A stretch of DNA of 5,592 nucleotides from Verrucomicrobiota bacterium. GTDB taxonomy: Bacteria > Verrucomicrobiota > Verrucomicrobiia > Opitutales > UBA953. Below, piece after piece: positions 4,774 through 5,592 of this stretch. Where the stretch lies: assembly GCA_009924965.1 (NCBI GenBank), contig RFQN01000103.1, forward strand, positions 1 to 5,592, read 5' to 3'. The notes under the pieces were generated by a model. The model searched no databases. It was not told the DNA's origin and saw only the letters and a program-made list of their open reading frames with translations. Position numbers and translations under genes: made by a program. Positions within the stretch are counted from its first letter, which is position 1, and each line of letters starts with the position of its first letter.

Positions 4774-5592
4774 CCGTTCAGCGGTCGTCGACGGCTGCAA
4801 AAAGGCTCGCCCCCGACGGGCTCCTGCGGGCATCTTGTTCGATGCGGTCATGGCTTGGTTCCTGACCTTGCCGTTCGCCGGCCTCAGCCTCGTCGGCGGG
4901 GCGGCTTGGCGACGCTGGGTGCTCCTCCCAGCGTGGGCGTTCGGCGCGTTCCTCTTCACGTTCTGGAAGATCTCCGAGATCCTCTTCTGGGAGGAGTTCG
5001 GCGTGCGCTTCAACTTCATCGCCGTCGACTACCTGATCTACACGACCGAGGTCGTGAAGAACATCAAGGAGTCCTACAACCTGCCGCTCATCCTCACGGG
5101 CGTACTGGCCGTGGCCGTCGGCTTTTTCTTCCTTTGGCGCCGCCTCGGTTGCACCCAGCTCTGGGCGGAAGGGGCCGTGGAGGACGCGACGCCGCGCTGG
5201 CGGACGTTGGCGTGGGTGGGGACGCCCTTGCTCTTGGTCTTCGCCTTCGCCTATTCGGTCGGGCGGCATGACCTGAAGGCCGCGTCGTCAGTCCATACCA
5301 GCTTCGGTGAGCGCTTGGTCGCAGGCTTGCGCCACATGGGCGACCCACAGCCGAACTTCGCCAACAGCTACGACACCGAACTATCCAAGAACGGCGAATA
5401 CGCCTTCTTGGCGGCCTTCTGGGCCAATCAGTTGGAGTGGAAACGCTTCTATCCTTCGGCGAAGGCGGACCCCGTTGCGGGCCTGTCGAAGCGTCTGCAG
5501 GCTGAGCAGCCCGCCGGCATCACCCGCGAGTCGGTGCTCTTGGGCATGGGCGCTCACTTCGAGCTGTGGGACGCCGCCACCTACGCTGCCCA
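4754..5592 (+). CDS. LtaS/MdoB-like membrane sulfatase-fold protein, N-terminal part (3' partial)
   Basis: An open frame of 279 complete codons runs to the right edge. The visible part has four hydrophobic segments (about 26-49, 56-78, 110-129, 151-170) and sequence typical of the membrane domain of LTA-synthase/phosphoglycerol-transferase-type proteins: GILFD (26-30), EFGVRFNFIAVDYLIY (81-96), TEVVKNIKESY (98-108) and, outside the membrane, NSYDTELSKNGEYAF (204-218) with ANQLEW (224-229) and RFY (231-233). Relatives have a C-terminal alkaline-phosphatase-superfamily domain that moves phosphoglycerol or phosphoethanolamine groups onto envelope glycans; its metal and nucleophile residues would lie beyond the window, so activity cannot be judged. 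The start is uncertain. ATG 4754 overlaps yidD by 20 bp and gives a basic 24-residue tail (three Cys, many Arg/Lys) before GILFD; it keeps the first hydrophobic segment whole, while ATG 4850 (residue 33) would cut into it. A first transmembrane helix seen in many relatives before GILFD seems absent. Confidence 0.75.
   Translation, partial: MRCRKSDRSAVVDGCKKARPRRAPAGILFDAVMAWFLTLPFAGLSLVGGAAWRRWVLLPAWAFGAFLFTFWKISEILFWEEFGVRFNFIAVDYLIYTTEVVKNIKESYNLPLILTGVLAVAVGFFFLWRRLGCTQLWAEGAVEDATPRWRTLAWVGTPLLLVFAFAYSVGRHDLKAASSVHTSFGERLVAGLRHMGDPQPNFANSYDTELSKNGEYAFLAAFWANQLEWKRFYPSAKADPVAGLSKRLQAEQPAGITRESVLLGMGAHFELWDAATYAA

Noticed and set aside
4855..5271. A 138-codon plus-strand frame after yidD.
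   Set aside because: It is rich in Arg and His in low-complexity runs. The neighbouring frame from 4754 gives a membrane protein with recognisable LtaS-like motifs and continues to the window edge, so this is a shadow.
4778..5348. Overlapping minus-strand frames opposite the LtaS-like gene.
   Set aside because: They have compositions dominated by Arg, Pro, Glu and Ala without family motifs, and are opposite a better-supported coding frame.

Overview
The window is a compact, GC-rich stretch of bacterial chromosome. Strong GC bias at third codon positions leaves long spurious open frames opposite the real genes. A Tat-exported glycosidase of the Gfo/Idh/MocA (GH109-like) type and weak Shine-Dalgarno signals suggest a PVC-group bacterium, most likely Verrucomicrobiota (perhaps Opitutae). 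This is inference from gene content and protein style; there is no rRNA in the window to confirm it.

Layout. At the left edge (2-58, +) is the last 18 codons of an unidentified gene. It converges on tsaE (68-517, -), and its likely terminator hairpin lies inside the tsaE coding sequence. Next comes a block of four genes, all on the minus strand and read from right to left: a LOG-family (TIGR00730-type) Rossmann protein (3904-3044), cutA (3066-2734, overlapping the LOG gene by 23 bp), a CPBP-family intramembrane protease-like protein (2727-2149) and a Tat-exported GH109-like NAD-dependent glycosidase (2085-634). The block ends in a strong intrinsic terminator (610-581), so tsaE just beyond it probably needs its own promoter or readthrough.

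From about 3905 to 4002 lies a divergent promoter region with an imperfect inverted repeat that carries candidate -35 elements for both directions. To the right, on the plus strand, is the conserved cluster rpmH (ribosomal protein L34), rnpA (RNase P protein) and yidD (membrane insertion factor), tightly packed or overlapping. It is followed by the N-terminal part of a membrane-anchored LtaS/MdoB-like sulfatase-fold protein that runs off the window. In many bacteria yidC is the gene after yidD; here it is not.

How the genes work together. The right-hand cluster is housekeeping: ribosome, tRNA 5'-end processing and membrane protein insertion, followed by a probable envelope-polymer enzyme. tsaE serves tRNA t6A modification. 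The LOG-cutA-CPBP-GH109 block does not form one recognisable pathway; it looks like a transcription unit of convenience with a glycan-degrading gene at its end. I see no mobile element, CRISPR array, RNA gene or clear novel multi-gene system. The most interesting points are the variant GH109-like protein, the shared divergent promoter dyad, the terminator embedded in tsaE and the gene that replaces yidC downstream of yidD.
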